Of a DNA stretch of 15,977 nt, positions 14,787 to 15,977 are shown in pieces. Source of the stretch: Euperipatoides rowelli. Its lineage: Eukaryota > Onychophora > Udeonychophora > Euonychophora > Peripatopsidae. A model generated the notes under the pieces. That model searched no databases. It was not told where the DNA came from and worked only from the letters and a program-made list of their open reading frames with translations. The stretch lies in NCBI GenBank assembly GCA_003024985.2, contig PXIH01S0025317.1; one strand, written 5' to 3'. Numbering within the stretch: position 1 is the first letter of the stretch; each line of letters begins with the position of its first letter. The translations under genes were made by a program, and so were the position numbers.

Positions 14787-15977
14787 ATGTTTCTTCATTG
14801 TGATTAATTTAATGATCAGTATGACTGATGTCTTTTGTAATAATTATGAATTAATTGGTTCATATTGAAGAAAAGTGAGCAATTAGCCTAATTGCTGAAT
14901 TCAGATCTTATGGAGTAAATTAGGCTATCATCACAATCTTTTGCTCACCATCTTAATTTTACCAATCTTTTAATAAATGTACCGGTACTTTAAACTATTT
15001 AAAATCATATTCTTAATTTTTATAATTTTCAGAAATATTATTCCTTGTCCTATGGGCAAATAGCTCTCCACCCATTGAGTTTAATGAACTAATGGATTAA
15101 AATGAACATTAAAACTAATGGCTTAAATGGACATTAACTTGAACGTAATCAGTTGCTTTTATTGTAGTTTTTTTAAATTGATAGATATAGGCCTATGCTA
15201 ATGATGAGGTAGATGCTGTCATAACATAACCAAAACAAATTTTGATTATAAAAAATAAAAACGGGTATTAACATGCATTAGAAATATGCCGTATTGTCAT
15301 TAAAAGGGGTATGATGTTTTTTTTATTGGCTACTTTTACAAACTTTGGAAAACGACTAATGTGGCACCAGTTTGAGATCAAACATTTTGTATATTTACCT
15401 GTTATATTTTATTATTGAAACTTATCTGAATATTTTTAGTGTTCCTGCAATTTAATTATTAGAATATTGATGCTATCATTCTAAAATAAATTGGTAGAAA
15501 ATGTAGATTTTTCTCTTCAATGTTTTTATACCATCTATTCTGTATTGATATTTTTTTCAATCAGTCAAAACATGTCTCTTTAGTCTACTCTATATCACAT
15601 AAAAAAAAAGACATTTACTTTATTCTCCTGTTGATTTCTTCTGCTGAGAATCAGGAAATTAAATTTTGTTTAGTTATCTGAAGTCATCTTGATATTTTTA
15701 CAGTTAGTAATATTTTCTATATGGAAAACATTTGATTTTGTATAAAAAGACAACTGCTCTAATTGAAAAACTACTAGGTCAGTGTTGTCCTCTTTTTTTT
15801 TTTCAAAATCACCAAAATTAAAGCAACACCAAATTTTTAAGCTACCATATTTTTATATTGCTAAGATTTGATAGGAAAAAAAAAAAACCTTTTTTGTTTT
15901 TGGCTATCAACTTTTCTAAAATTTTGCCACACATTGCTAGAATTTTGCCAATTGTAGCCAATGGTGATCAGGTTAGA
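14787..15977. other. Unannotated AT-rich right end
   Basis: No genes were recognised. It contains the palindrome AGCAATTAG-C-CTAATTGCT (14878-14896) nested in GTGAGCA...TGCTCAC (14875-14881 with 14942-14948). TACCGGTA lies at 14980-14987 and TAGGCCTA at 15188-15195. Poly-A and poly-T runs occur throughout, for example near 15600, 15792 and 15876. Confidence 0.55.
15088..15138 (+). repeat. Short tandem dimer, unit about 26 bp
   Basis: Unit 1 (15088-15113) begins ACTAATGGATTAAAATGAAC and unit 2 (15114-15138) begins ACTAATGGCTTAAATGGAC. Both close with ATTAA. They differ by a few substitutions and one base of length. Confidence 0.75.

Overview
This is AT-rich, non-coding animal-type DNA; by eye the GC content is about 30%. 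No intact protein-coding gene, tRNA, rRNA, CRISPR array or bacterial-style operon could be supported. Long A/T and C/G homopolymers, microsatellites, small DNA-transposon relics and a decayed non-LTR retrotransposon point to a metazoan intergenic or intronic region. The transposon types would fit an invertebrate such as an arthropod, but the sequence alone does not fix the taxon. Two isolated N bases (7060 and 8525) are unresolved calls.

Layout. Bases 173-960 hold the 3' end of a non-LTR retrotransposon on the minus strand, with recognisable but broken reverse-transcriptase sequence and an AT-rich tail. Bases 961-4370 are mostly unannotated AT-rich sequence with a small GTCCTCC cluster, a perfect 23-bp palindrome and an inverted repeat of AP-1-like sites. 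Bases 4372-4740 are a large foldback (MITE-like) element. Bases 5244-5580 are a two-copy direct repeat, with a third partial copy at 6196-6252. A possible MITE lies between (5744-5965). A near-perfect hairpin with arms of about 51 bp lies at 6996-7111. Bases 7606-7872 are a small hAT-type element with an exact 8-bp target-site duplication. Bases 8270-8776 look like a second, different hAT-like element. Bases 11971-12944 contain two unrelated tandem dimers placed almost back to back (units of about 157 bp and about 306 bp). A GGTTC-rich dispersed repeat occurs at 11793-11840 and, inverted, at 14688-14782.

The most unusual global signal is a strong excess of a few short self-complementary words: TAGCCTA/TAGGCTA (about 38 by hand count), TAGGCCTA (6), TACCGGTA (3, plus 2 further ACCGGT) and many TACTGTA/TACAGTA. 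They are concentrated from about 5 kb onward. The diverged copies of the 306-bp dimer differ partly at these words. One difference is a clean 10-bp insertion or deletion that looks like GCCTAGGC placed at a duplicated TA.

No genes act together here. The window is best read as a graveyard of small mobile elements plus an unexplained word-enrichment pattern. All counts and alignments were made by eye.
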